64,000 nt of DNA, taken from IMG/VR virus record IMGVR_UViG_3300042561_000572, positions 1-64,000 of that record; one strand, given 5' to 3'. The stretch is from a virus. How positions within the stretch are numbered: the stretch's first letter is position 1; each line of letters starts with the position of its first letter. Position numbers and translations under genes: made by a program. Positions 23,140-30,718 of the stretch are shown piece after piece. Under the pieces are notes generated by a model, which saw only the letters and a program-made list of their open reading frames with translations, was not told the origin of the DNA and ran no database searches.

Positions 23140-23169
23140 AATAAAAGGGCCAATTAAGACCCTTTTATT
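23140..23169 (-). terminator. GGGCC-type hairpin with AT stem
   Basis: AATAAAAGGG pairs with CCCTTTTATT around a short loop, just past the stop at 23174. Read on the minus strand it ends in a run of T-rich sequence, consistent with intrinsic termination. Confidence 0.65.
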
Positions 23170-23173
23170 TTAG

Positions 23174-23590
23174 TTATAGACCACGTTCAGCCATTTGCTG
23201 AACAAGGAAATTAGATAAGAAATCCAATTGATCTTTCACAATTAGATTGTCTTCTTGAACCTTTTTAGCAGCATCAAAGCTGTTAAGTAGATTCTGAGCA
23301 GAAGCAAAGTTAGTCTTCACTTGCTCAATGACAAAAGACTCTGCATCAGCCTTAGCTTTAGCAGAAGTAACAGCCTTTTCAAGTTCTACAAGTCTATCAG
23401 TTGAAGCAACATGAACTGCTTTGAATTGATCAGCAAGAGCCAAAGCATCAGCCAATTTCTTAGCCTCTGCCTCCTTAGCTTCTTGTTCTGCTTGAGCAGC
23501 CAATGTATCAGCTTCAGCCTTTGCTTTAACAGCATTAGCGTTAGCAATGAGCTGGTCAAGAAGAGCAGCAGGTGTTAATGTAGTAGACAT
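23174..23590 (-). CDS. Coiled-coil protein, paralog of the gene at 24077
   Basis: About 138 residues starting MSTTLTPAALLDQL; an ATG three codons earlier (23599) is possible, but alignment with the paralog favours 23590. Residues 15-110 are an Ala/Glu/Lys-rich coiled coil. The end (KDQLDFLSNFLVQQMAERGL) is nearly the same as in the paralog (KDQLDFLSNFLVDQMKSRGL). Conserved ends around a variable coil suggest a structural or scaffolding oligomer. No family was recognised. Confidence 0.72.
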   Translation of the reverse strand: MSTTLTPAALLDQLIANANAVKAKAEADTLAAQAEQEAKEAEAKKLADALALADQFKAVHVASTDRLVELEKAVTSAKAKADAESFVIEQVKTNFASAQNLLNSFDAAKKVQEDNLIVKDQLDFLSNFLVQQMAERGL

Positions 23591-23603
23591 GAGTTTCATT
23601 TAT

Positions 23604-23630
23604 AGTGAGAGGGTAAAGTAAATTCTCACT
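23604..23630 (-). promoter_or_regulatory. Leader hairpin
   Basis: AGTGAGA (23604-23610) pairs with TCTCACT (23624-23630), seven perfect base pairs, 14 bases before the start at 23590 and followed by AAATGAAACTC. Confidence 0.6.
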
Positions 23631-23631
23631 T

Positions 23632-23665
23632 AAATAAAAGGGTCATAGAATAGACCCTTTTATTT
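23632..23665 (-). terminator. GGGTC hairpin, 13-bp perfect stem
   Basis: AAATAAAAGGGTC (23632-23644) pairs perfectly with GACCCTTTTATTT (23653-23665), just past the stop at 23672. This is the best-formed member of the hairpin family. Confidence 0.75.
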
Positions 23666-23671
23666 ATTTAG

Positions 23672-24001
23672 TTATAGAAGACCCAACTTACGTTGTTCAG
23701 CTTCCATTGCAATAATCATCTGATCAATTGCAGCATTACCAGCAACTAGATCAGGCATTGTTGCCTTAGCAGCAACAAGCTTTTTATTGCTCTCAGTAAC
23801 AGCCAAGAAAGCAGCAGTTGCTTTCTCTTGTTCTGCCCTGATTTGCATGTTGTAAGCTTCATACTCAGCCTGCTTCTTAGCCATAACTTCCATTTTATCA
23901 GCCTTAGCCTTTGAAGCCTGCATTTCTGCAAGTTGCTCAGGTGTGGGTTGATAGCTAGGAGCTACAGTCTTAGAAGGAAACAACCAAGAAAAGATAGACA
24001 T
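23672..24001 (-). CDS. Small coiled-coil protein
   Basis: About 109 residues from MSIFSWLFPSKTVAP (24001); an ATG nine bases earlier is possible. A short hydrophobic N-terminus (IFSWLF) is followed by a long charged helix (residues 20-75). The leader AAATGAAACTC before the ATG is shared with the flanking coiled-coil gene at 23590. It lies between two paralogs and may belong to the same assembly. No family was recognised. Confidence 0.68.
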   Translation of the reverse strand: MSIFSWLFPSKTVAPSYQPTPEQLAEMQASKAKADKMEVMAKKQAEYEAYNMQIRAEQEKATAAFLAVTESNKKLVAAKATMPDLVAGNAAIDQMIIAMEAEQRKLGLL

Positions 24002-24037
24002 GAGTTTCATTTAACCTGGTGAATAAGAGATCCAGAT

Positions 24038-24071
24038 AAATAAAAGGGCCAAATTAATGACCCTTTTATTT
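24038..24071 (-). terminator. GGG-type hairpin
   Basis: AAATAAAAGGG (24038-24048) pairs with CCCTTTTATTT (24061-24071), directly before the stop codon region of the gene ending at 24077. Confidence 0.65.
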
Positions 24072-24076
24072 ATTAG

Positions 24077-24490
24077 TTATAGACCTCTAGACTTCATCTG
24101 ATCTACCAAGAAATTAGACAAGAAGTCCAATTGATCTTTAGTAGCAAGATTAGCTTCTTGCACTGCTTTTGCTTCATCAAATGAATTGAGAAGCTGTTGA
24201 GCAGAAGCAAAGTTAGACTTCACTTGTTCAACTACAAACACTTCAGCATCAGCTTTAACCTTTGCTTCAGTAGCAGCTTTTTCAAGCTCTACAAGTCTAT
24301 CAACTGATGCCTTGTGTAGAGGCTCAAACTGATCAGCCAAAAGCAATGCATCAGACAGTTTCTTGTCTTCAGCAGCTTTAGCCTCAGCCTTAGCTTTCAG
24401 GTCAGCAGCCTCTTGTTCTGCTTTTGCTTTAGCAGCATTAGCATTAGAGATCAACTGGGCCAAAAGTTCAGAAGGTGTTAGTACAGACAT
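24077..24490 (-). CDS. Coiled-coil protein, paralog of the gene at 23174
   Basis: 137 residues from MSVLTPSELLAQL at 24490, behind a GGAG site eight bases upstream; a longer frame to 24535 crosses that site and is unlikely. The layout is the same as the paralog: conserved N-terminus, Ala/Glu/Lys coiled coil (10-105), conserved C-terminus. The near-identity of the two termini indicates a duplication. Function unknown. Confidence 0.74.
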   Translation of the reverse strand: MSVLTPSELLAQLISNANAAKAKAEQEAADLKAKAEAKAAEDKKLSDALLLADQFEPLHKASVDRLVELEKAATEAKVKADAEVFVVEQVKSNFASAQQLLNSFDEAKAVQEANLATKDQLDFLSNFLVDQMKSRGL

Positions 24491-24558
24491 TTCATTCTCC
24501 AGGGTGTAAAGTATTTCCCTAAGTAAAAGGGTCAATTAAGACCACAATTACTTACTAT

Positions 24559-24879
24559 CTATTTAGATAGAAGATCAATCCACTTGTCTGCATTAGGTAC
24601 TTGACCCTTTGCATAACAATGTAAAACTGCATTAATACAGTTTATACAATTAATAGGATAATCTGGATCTCTGATAGACCAGTTCCTATTAATGTGGATG
24701 ATCAATTCTTCACACCAAGTGACATACATTGCTGCTTTAAGCTCAACATTTTCATGTTGAGGAAGCAGATTTGCAAATCCCTGGAATTTAGAATGACATT
24801 GAAGCTTATCTGAAACTGCCCTTAGAATGAGTCTAGAGGAGTAGATAAAGTTCTTTGTTTTCTTAGTTGAATTGAACAT
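24559..24879 (-). CDS. Hypothetical protein, 106 aa
   Basis: A helical protein with MFNSTKKTKNFIYSSRL at its start and several Cys and His residues (CHSKFQ, CEELIIHINR, CINCINAVLHCY). These could bind a metal, though spacing fits no standard zinc finger. The start at 24879 lies after a strong 12-bp leader hairpin (24887-24929). No family was recognised. Confidence 0.65.
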   Translation of the reverse strand: MFNSTKKTKNFIYSSRLILRAVSDKLQCHSKFQGFANLLPQHENVELKAAMYVTWCEELIIHINRNWSIRDPDYPINCINCINAVLHCYAKGQVPNADKWIDLLSK

Positions 24880-24886
24880 GTTTTTC

Positions 24887-24929
24887 TTTATTTATCTACG
24901 GTCATAGGTTATACACATAGATAAATAAA
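24887..24929 (-). promoter_or_regulatory. Leader hairpin, 12-bp stem
   Basis: TTTATTTATCTA (24887-24898) pairs perfectly with TAGATAAATAAA (24918-24929), eight bases before the ATG at 24879. It overlaps the next hairpin (24927-24952), so the two structures may be mutually exclusive. Confidence 0.6.
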
Positions 24930-24952
24930 AGGGCCATAGAATAGACCCTTTT
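24927..24952 (-). terminator. GGG-type hairpin
   Basis: AAAAGGG pairs with CCCTTTT just past the stop at 24957, as for the other members of this hairpin family. Confidence 0.55.
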
Positions 24953-24956
24953 AATT

Positions 24957-25403
24957 TTATCCTGTATAAAACTCACCAAACTCTTTAGTCAAGAGTTTAT
25001 GAGAGATCTGAAGCAAAGGCTCCCAGGACAATGATTTGTCCCAAAGAACCATTTGCATATGATCTTTAAGCATGGGAATTCCATGCTGACCATATTGATG
25101 CCAATCTCTATGATCAGCATTAAAACGGCCCCAAACATTCTTGTAAATGCAAATATCATCCACAAGAACCTCCCCAATAGGAGGTAAAATGCAGGCAAAT
25201 TTGCCTTGTAAGACTTTTGCGATATTAATAGCATTAGCCTTACTGCCACAATAAATTGTGACATCTTTGCCTTCTTGACCACTCTTGCCAACTTTGTAGT
25301 TGACATTAAGAGTTGCCAAAAACTGGCCAATCCTCTTACCTTCTTGAGTATGAAGATGAAGTTTCCAGCCACAATTGACAGAATGTTGTTTGAATTCTTT
25401 CAT
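24957..25403 (-). CDS. Hypothetical protein, 148 aa
   Basis: A compact alpha/beta-looking protein, MKEFKQHSVNCGWKLHLH. Notable ordered features are GWKLHLHT (about 12-19), YKVGKSGQEGKDVTIYCGS (about 36-54), an IGEVLVDD segment, VWGRFNADHRDWHQYGQHG (about 91-109) and a helical C-terminus. The dense His, Arg, Asp and Tyr residues around 91-109 look like an active or ligand-binding site, but the family was not recognised. The ATG at 25403 has an AAGGAG site and a short TTAGC/GCTAA leader stem. Confidence 0.7.
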   Translation of the reverse strand: MKEFKQHSVNCGWKLHLHTQEGKRIGQFLATLNVNYKVGKSGQEGKDVTIYCGSKANAINIAKVLQGKFACILPPIGEVLVDDICIYKNVWGRFNADHRDWHQYGQHGIPMLKDHMQMVLWDKSLSWEPLLQISHKLLTKEFGEFYTG

Positions 25404-25434
25404 TTAGTTTAGCTCCTTGCTAATAATCAAATAA

Positions 25435-25454
25435 AAGGGCCTATTACAGCCCTT
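25435..25454 (-). terminator. GGGC-type hairpin
   Basis: AAGGGC pairs with GCCCTT at 25435-25454, with AT-rich flanks extending it. It belongs to the same hairpin family, although the only gene upstream on this strand (25851) is some 400 bases away. Confidence 0.4.
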
Positions 25455-25850
<396 letters not shown>

Positions 25851-26024
25851 TTACTTCTTTAACACATTCAAATAGAATCTAGCTTGACTACCAGTTAAAC
25901 CCTTATCATTTTTATGTTGTCTAGCATATTGATTAATAGTTTGTCCAGCCTTTTTAGCTTTTGCAGATAAAGCTCCAGGTCTTTTAATAGCTTTATTAAT
26001 ATCTAATTTATTTTTATCAGCCAT
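25851..26024 (-). CDS. Small conserved phage protein (K-R-P-G-A-L family)
   Basis: A 57-residue basic protein from the ATG at 26024 to TAA at 25851. The sequence INKAIKRPGALSAKAKKAG followed by Q-T-I-N-Q-Y-A and, near the end, G-S-Q-A-R-F-Y-L-N-V-L-K-K matches a short protein found repeatedly in large phages and giant viruses (AI(K/R)(K/R)PGAL...A...AG.....A....). The family's function is not established to my knowledge. It is flanked by tetramer repeats on both sides and divergent from the two-HTH gene at 26214. Confidence 0.72.
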   Translation of the reverse strand: MADKNKLDINKAIKRPGALSAKAKKAGQTINQYARQHKNDKGLTGSQARFYLNVLKK

Positions 26025-26027
26025 ATA

Positions 26028-26066
26028 TTTAGTTAGTTAGTTAGTTAGTTAATTAGTTAATTATTA
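26028..26066. repeat. GTTA tetramer array
   Basis: About nine copies of TTAG/TTAA tetramers directly upstream of the small gene at 26024, in the divergent spacer before 26214. Confidence 0.8.
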
Positions 26067-26213
26067 TGTATATACATATAACAAGTTATTAACACATTAC
26101 AAATAATATAAAAAGAGCTAAATAAGTATAATAAAATATATAAACTAACATGTTATAATTAAAACAATACATACAATTAATTTATACAACCATCCATCCA
26201 TTATTTATAAACT

Positions 26214-27371
26214 GTGAAGATTAACTCAACACTCTATTTACAAAAGCCCAACTTAGCTACTCTCTACTATGTTATAAGACATTATGACAAGAAGGGGGCT
26301 GGTTGGGTTTGTGTAAGTATAAGTAAACTAGTTAAGATGAGCAAACTGTCTTTAAGTACTATTTATAAGTTATTAAAAGAACTATTATCTAGCAATTGGA
26401 TATATAACTATGAGTTAAAAGGTAATAGTAAAAACAGTAAAGGACAAGTATATATTAAATATGTAAGTGATATAAAAATACTAACTAACACATATAACAT
26501 AAAGGTTAAACCCCTCTACGTTGTAGCACCATACAAGTTGTTATATAACAAAGCAGCTATTAAGGGGCGTTGTTATTTGGGCCAAATGAATTTTAATCAG
26601 GCTGTAGTAGAAAACAAGTTAGATTATTCTATTGGTAAGAGAAAGATAAAGGGTGAACTACTTCCTTTATCTACTGTTAAAGCAGAAAACAAAAGACTTA
26701 GATATCCCACTAATAAGGCTAAAGTTGGCCCTCTAGATAGTACGAGTATCAACGACTTAAAATCAGCAATAACAGGTAAATGTTATGACAGCAATACTAG
26801 TAATTATGGCTCTGTTCAAGAACATATAAGCTATGCAATTAAAGGGCAGCATGGTGTGAAAGTTCTAAACAAAAGCAGTTACAAAGTAGCAGCTATAACA
26901 TCACAAACCTTAGCTAATAAGCTTAATGTTAACAGAAGAACAGTTGATAAGTATTTGAAACAATACTCTAATAATAGAGTTAAGTTATATAGAAGATGTT
27001 CTCTTATTGAAGCAACAACAGAAGCACCTTATGTTATTTGGGACATAGATGAAGACAGAGGTATATGTGATGCATATAGACCTTTACCATTCCTTTATAC
27101 AAAGAATGTTTTACACTCACATCAAAGAGCTTTAATTAAAAAGCCTCTTATCTCATATTTAAACAATGAGCAATTAGAAGTGGCTAAACTTTGTGCTATT
27201 ACAAAAGGTTTTAGTAATGATAATGAAGGTGCTGAAGCTTATTTAAAGAAGACAGGTTTAGTTAGATTTAAGAAAAATACTAACTCTCTATCTGACAAGC
27301 CAAAGATTTACAATAGTTATTACTTGTACAAGGGCCAACTAACAACTGAACCTGCTACTGTATACTTATAA
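26214..27371 (+). CDS. Two-HTH DNA-binding protein, possible replication initiator or regulator
   Basis: A 385-residue basic protein. A winged-helix-like HTH is visible at residues 31-66 (VSISKLVKMSKLSLSTIYKL) and a second HTH at about 225-255 (ITSQTLANKLNVNRRTVDKY). Two separated DNA-binding modules in a protein this size recall plasmid or phage Rep initiators, and tandem-repeat DNA lies just upstream (25738-26066). However, the repeats look like microsatellites rather than iterons, so a transcription regulator is equally possible. A 19-bp perfect hairpin downstream (27475-27534) would end its transcript. Expressed divergently from the small gene at 26024. Confidence 0.62.
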   Translation: MKINSTLYLQKPNLATLYYVIRHYDKKGAGWVCVSISKLVKMSKLSLSTIYKLLKELLSSNWIYNYELKGNSKNSKGQVYIKYVSDIKILTNTYNIKVKPLYVVAPYKLLYNKAAIKGRCYLGQMNFNQAVVENKLDYSIGKRKIKGELLPLSTVKAENKRLRYPTNKAKVGPLDSTSINDLKSAITGKCYDSNTSNYGSVQEHISYAIKGQHGVKVLNKSSYKVAAITSQTLANKLNVNRRTVDKYLKQYSNNRVKLYRRCSLIEATTEAPYVIWDIDEDRGICDAYRPLPFLYTKNVLHSHQRALIKKPLISYLNNEQLEVAKLCAITKGFSNDNEGAEAYLKKTGLVRFKKNTNSLSDKPKIYNSYYLYKGQLTTEPATVYL

Positions 27372-27441
27372 TAATAGACTCTATAATATAAAGGATTGCC
27401 CTTTATATGGCACACAAATAAGAAAGTAACAAAAGTTTAAA

Positions 27442-27475
27442 ATAATAATTAAATAATAATTAAATAATAATTAAA
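27442..27475. repeat. 12-bp AT-rich tandem repeat
   Basis: Nearly three copies of AATAATAATTAA between the two-HTH gene and its hairpin. Confidence 0.8.
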
Positions 27476-27540
27476 ACAAACTTATAGTAATTAAGGAAAA
27501 GAGATAACCTCCTACTAATTACTATAAGTTTGTTGTTTTT
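27475..27540 (+). terminator. 19-bp perfect hairpin followed by T run
   Basis: Arms 27475-27493 and 27516-27534 are exact complements with a 22-base loop; GTTTTTAT follows on the + strand. It separates the two-HTH gene from the baseplate-type gene set. Confidence 0.8.
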
Positions 27541-27606
27541 ATATAATTATAAAAATAACTAATAAAATAACTAATAAAATAACTAATAACATAATTAATA
27601 ATAAAA

Positions 27607-28029
27607 ATGGCAAAGATAACCCAACAAGAAGCAGAGATGACAGAAGACTTACAAAGTCTAGATAAGTTAATAGATTATAGTAAAGATCACATATTAAGAC
27701 AGGATATAGAATTAGATTTAGAAAGTAATGAGAAGGAGAAGACAGAACAAGTATTTAATGATATAAATAGATATACAAAGTTTTACATACCCAACTCATA
27801 TAGTGGCAACAACAAACTATATAACTTATATGTAAAGAAGTTTATAACAAAAAGAGCCAAACAAATATTCAACTCAACAAAGGTAATAATATATGCTCAA
27901 ATTCCTCAAAAACTGCAAGGAACTGTTTATACTTTTAACCCAGGTAAGTATAAAAAGGCACTCAAACGTCTTTTTGATAGACCTGCCAAACATCATTTTA
28001 ACTATAAATCCAAAGATTTTACTTATTAG
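27607..28029 (+). CDS. Hypothetical protein, probable tail/baseplate region
   Basis: A 140-residue protein with an acidic N-terminus and basic, aromatic C-terminal half. It opens a run of closely packed + strand genes that includes a PAAR spike protein, so a baseplate or tail role is inferred from context. Its end overlaps a second frame (27893-28228) by 137 bases. In the overlap both frames read, but downstream of 28029 only the second looks like protein. A +1 frameshift around 28026 (TAT-TAG-T) would fuse them. Confidence 0.65.
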   Translation: MAKITQQEAEMTEDLQSLDKLIDYSKDHILRQDIELDLESNEKEKTEQVFNDINRYTKFYIPNSYSGNNKLYNLYVKKFITKRAKQIFNSTKVIIYAQIPQKLQGTVYTFNPGKYKKALKRLFDRPAKHHFNYKSKDFTY

Positions 28030-28228
28030 TAGCCCCTTAGAACAAGCTCAACAGATAAGTGAATTAGAGTTATTATATGGGGATAAATGGTCCAATATAT
28101 ACAAAGAATTAATAACTAAACAAAGGTTAGAAAGCACTTTAAAACAAAGTAAAAATACAAATACAAATACAAAACCAACTAACAATAAATGTTGTTGTAA
28201 TAAGGGAATAACAGATGTTTGCAGCTAG
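27893..28228 (+). CDS. Overlapping frame, possible frameshifted continuation
   Basis: The convincing part begins after about 28026: PLEQAQQISELELLYGDKW then a Lys-rich tail and a CCCNKGI segment. The upstream 45 residues mirror the coding of the other frame and look like a shadow. Either translation starts at the ATG at 27893, or ribosomes shift +1 from the 27607 frame near its stop. It ends 14 bases inside the PAAR gene. Confidence 0.45.
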   Translation: MLKFLKNCKELFILLTQVSIKRHSNVFLIDLPNIILTINPKILLISSPLEQAQQISELELLYGDKWSNIYKELITKQRLESTLKQSKNTNTNTKPTNNKCCCNKGITDVCS

Positions 28229-28511
28229 AGTATTAGATACATGTTGTGGTTTAATAGGTCCTTCTTGTGGTAGTTGTGGAGGACCTAATTCATATGGATG
28301 TGGAGCTTCTATATGCACAGGATCATCTACATTTATAATAGAAGGATTACCAGTTGCAAGGTTATTAGATTTAACATATGTTGGACCAATAACAAACACT
28401 AAAAATACAATAATTTTAGCTGAAGGATTACCAATATCAACATTACTTGATACAACATCTTGTGGTTTTATAAACAATGTTAGTAATACAACTTTTTTAA
28501 TAATAAGTTAA
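28215..28511 (+). CDS. PAAR-like tail spike tip protein
   Basis: A 98-residue Gly/Cys-rich protein. CGGPNSYGCGASICTGSSTF (about 21-40) followed by IIEGLPVARLLD (41-52) and a second EGLPISTLLD (about 74-83) match the repeated loop pattern of PAAR proteins, which form the sharp tip of contractile tails and secretion needles. Cys and the scarce His could bind a metal; classic PAAR proteins bind Zn. Its place next to unrecognised baseplate-type genes fits. The start overlaps the previous frame. Confidence 0.75.
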   Translation: MFAARVLDTCCGLIGPSCGSCGGPNSYGCGASICTGSSTFIIEGLPVARLLDLTYVGPITNTKNTIILAEGLPISTLLDTTSCGFINNVSNTTFLIIS

Positions 28512-28578
28512 TAAATAAGTTAATAAATAAGTTAATAAATAAGTAAATAAATAAGTTAATAAATAAATTAATAAATAA
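28503..28578. repeat. 12-bp AT-rich tandem repeat
   Basis: Six degenerate copies of TAAATAAGTTAA fill the 67-base spacer between the PAAR gene and the gene at 28579. Confidence 0.85.
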
Positions 28579-29379
28579 ATGACAGTAGTATATTCAAACA
28601 TACCTCAAACAATTTCTTCTTATATACCCCAATTGAATAAAAATGCAATAGTATCAGTACAAACATTAGACAATAATAAACAAATAATATATAGAAGCTT
28701 TAAAGTATATTCATTTCCAAATAGCAAAGCCAAAGATATAAAATTAATACAACTACCATCATATAGTGAAGTATATAAAAGTAGCTCATATTATGAAATA
28801 ACAGAAGAGTTTATAGTAGATACATATTCATCTACACAAGAAGTTATAAATGGTACATTACAGCCTTCTTTTTACACTTGGGAACATACAACAACAACCT
28901 TAAACAATCAAAGACAATTAAGTAATATACAAAAGTTAGTTGTAAGTTGGATACCACCTACAGCATCATTAACACCTCAACAAATAGCACTTTTAACACC
29001 ACAACAAATACAACAATATTTACAACCATTTAACATACAAGTTGGAGATGTATATGGAGTAACAATACCTTCTAATTGTGAAGTAATAAGCCCTACTAAT
29101 TTAGATACATCCTTATTAAAAGATGTAGACATAATTAGAATTAAACCCTTAGCATTAGTGCAATTAAATTTTTCATTTAGAGGAGTAGATGTAGTATCAA
29201 TTGAATTACCCTACAAAATAGTAACAGATAACCCTAAGTTATTATATCCAAAGACTTTAACAGATCCACCAAAAGTACCACCTAATATAACAGGATTAAA
29301 CACTAACTTTCCAACTACAGAAGAAGTAGAATTAAGTAATTATGCAACCAGAAGAAACAGATCCACTTCAATTATTTAG
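28579..29379 (+). CDS. Probable baseplate or tail structural protein
   Basis: A 266-residue protein rich in Thr, Ser, Gln and Ile with many short strands and few charges, typical of virion structural proteins. It contains a duplicated LTPQQIALLTPQQI helix (about 134-147). It directly follows the PAAR gene. The last 12 codons overlap the next gene in another frame. A wedge or hub accessory role is inferred only from the neighbourhood. Confidence 0.6.
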   Translation: MTVVYSNIPQTISSYIPQLNKNAIVSVQTLDNNKQIIYRSFKVYSFPNSKAKDIKLIQLPSYSEVYKSSSYYEITEEFIVDTYSSTQEVINGTLQPSFYTWEHTTTTLNNQRQLSNIQKLVVSWIPPTASLTPQQIALLTPQQIQQYLQPFNIQVGDVYGVTIPSNCEVISPTNLDTSLLKDVDIIRIKPLALVQLNFSFRGVDVVSIELPYKIVTDNPKLLYPKTLTDPPKVPPNITGLNTNFPTTEEVELSNYATRRNRSTSII

Positions 29380-29914
29380 AAATAAATTTAAGTTAGAAGA
29401 AGAGGAAAGATTAAAAAAAGAACAAATTAAAAAAGAAGAAGAAAATACTATAAAGTATAAACCTGAACCAACATATTATCCTTTACAAACTGAAACAATA
29501 GAGCAATTATCATTATTCAAGAACTATAAATTTACAGAGGATAGTAATGTTGAATACTTACCACCTAAATATGATGGTAAGTATAAAAGAAAGAGAAAAG
29601 TATTAGCTTTAATTAATCCTTCTATTTATAGAAATGTATATGCTAAAAAGACATATAAAAATGACAAAAAGGTATCTATACCTATAAACTTATATAATGC
29701 TCTTATAACACTTAATCCTTATCACAACAATCCAAGAGTAATTATATATTTTTTACTTAATTATTACACTCTATCTAAACCTATATATATAAAAGAATTA
29801 AGAGATAGAATAAAAAGTAGAGTAAAAGAAGGGCCTGACTTTGCATTCTTTGTAGAGTTAAAAAACTTATACTATGACATTGAACAAATATTAAAACAAA
29901 CAAGATACTTATAA
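29342..29914 (+). CDS. Hypothetical protein, tail region
   Basis: A 190-residue protein starting MQPEETDPLQLFRNKF. Residues 10-40 are a charged helix (EEEERLKKEQIKKEEE), followed by a basic, Tyr-rich domain with a helical C-terminus. No family was recognised. It overlaps the preceding gene by 38 bases and is one base from the following gene, so it is translationally coupled within this tail-type operon. Confidence 0.68.
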   Translation: MQPEETDPLQLFRNKFKLEEEERLKKEQIKKEEENTIKYKPEPTYYPLQTETIEQLSLFKNYKFTEDSNVEYLPPKYDGKYKRKRKVLALINPSIYRNVYAKKTYKNDKKVSIPINLYNALITLNPYHNNPRVIIYFLLNYYTLSKPIYIKELRDRIKSRVKEGPDFAFFVELKNLYYDIEQILKQTRYL

Positions 29915-29915
29915 A

Positions 29916-30281
29916 ATGACAACAACACCAAAGCTAGGATATTTAATAATTAAAACCCCTATAGAAGAGGATGATATATATATAATTAAAGATGCTTTAC
30001 AAGAAGAAAATGATGAGAATATTATCTCCATAGAAGAGCAAGGAAATAAACTTATAATTACAATATCATATGAAGAAATAGAAGAAATAGCTCAAATTGC
30101 CTCTACAATAACTTATACTTGTATAAGCCTTGAAATATACTCAATAAGCATAAAATACTGTGGAAAAGAATCTAACACCAGAACAAATACAAATATTAAA
30201 GGAACATATAATAGTCTATCAACTAACAACAGTAGAAGCACCGCCTTTGATAGTTATCTCAGAAGCTCACTTACTATCTAA
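29916..30281 (+). CDS. Hypothetical protein, N-terminal part of a possible frameshifted gene
   Basis: Residues 1-80 form a plausible alpha/beta domain rich in Glu and Ile (KLGYLIIKTPIEEDDIYIIK). From about residue 82 the frame becomes low-complexity Thr/Asn/Ser sequence while the +1 frame (30160-30465) becomes clearly protein-like. The true product may therefore stop being read in this frame near 30160. Confidence 0.55.
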   Translation: MTTTPKLGYLIIKTPIEEDDIYIIKDALQEENDENIISIEEQGNKLIITISYEEIEEIAQIASTITYTCISLEIYSISIKYCGKESNTRTNTNIKGTYNSLSTNNSRSTAFDSYLRSSLTI

Positions 30282-30465
30282 ACATAGACAGTGGAGCTAT
30301 TTAAACTTGCCACAAAACATTGAATTATTTGAGGTAAGAGTAACAGTTTACACACTAGAAGGGGAACATATACAAATGATATCTGAGATATGTAATAAAC
30401 AAACAGTAAAGAATAGATTAAACTATATACCACTTAAACTAAAGGCTCAACTAATAGATTTATAG
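30160..30465 (+). CDS. Hypothetical protein or frameshifted C-terminal half
   Basis: A GTG at 30160 would give 101 residues (MEKNLTPEQIQILKEH...), an ordinary alpha/beta sequence. It overlaps the previous frame by 122 bases with no visible ribosome site. Either it starts at the GTG, or the preceding frame shifts +1 near 30160. It ends at the bidirectional hairpin at 30436-30480. Confidence 0.55.
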   Translation: MEKNLTPEQIQILKEHIIVYQLTTVEAPPLIVISEAHLLSKHRQWSYLNLPQNIELFEVRVTVYTLEGEHIQMISEICNKQTVKNRLNYIPLKLKAQLIDL

Positions 30466-30480
30466 TTGAGCCTTTAGTTT
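30436..30480. terminator. Bidirectional 17-bp terminator hairpin
   Basis: AAACTAAAGGCTCAACT (30436-30452) is the exact complement of 30464-30480, with an 11-base loop. It lies between convergent genes ending at 30465 and 30490 and includes the end of the former. A- and T-rich flanks on both sides suit termination in both directions. Confidence 0.85.
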
Positions 30481-30489
30481 ATTATTTAA

Positions 30490-30717
30490 CTAACCAATTA
30501 TAATACAACCGTTATCAGGATCATTAAATACATTTAAGTTACCAACATTTAACTCATAATCTTCAATCCAATAATCATTCTTTCTACTAAATCTAACCTC
30601 TGATTTTTTCCAATTAAGAACTACATCATTAGCAATATCTTCTGTTAAACATATCTCTATAATTCTATGTTCATCTACTTTACCTTCTTTGTCAGACATT
30701 ACAACATATACATTCAT
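30490..30717 (-). CDS. Small protein, paralog of the next gene
   Basis: A 75-residue protein, MNVYVVMSDKEGKVDEH then RIIEICLTEDIANDV. The pattern V-Y-x-x-M...R-x-x-x-(I/V)-C-L-T-E-x-I-A-N recurs in the gene at 30719-30889, showing a tandem duplication. The rest is acidic with two Asn-rich turns. One base separates it from the upstream paralog. Function unknown. Confidence 0.7.
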   Translation of the reverse strand: MNVYVVMSDKEGKVDEHRIIEICLTEDIANDVVLNWKKSEVRFSRKNDYWIEDYELNVGNLNVFNDPDNGCIIIG

Positions 30718-30718
30718 A

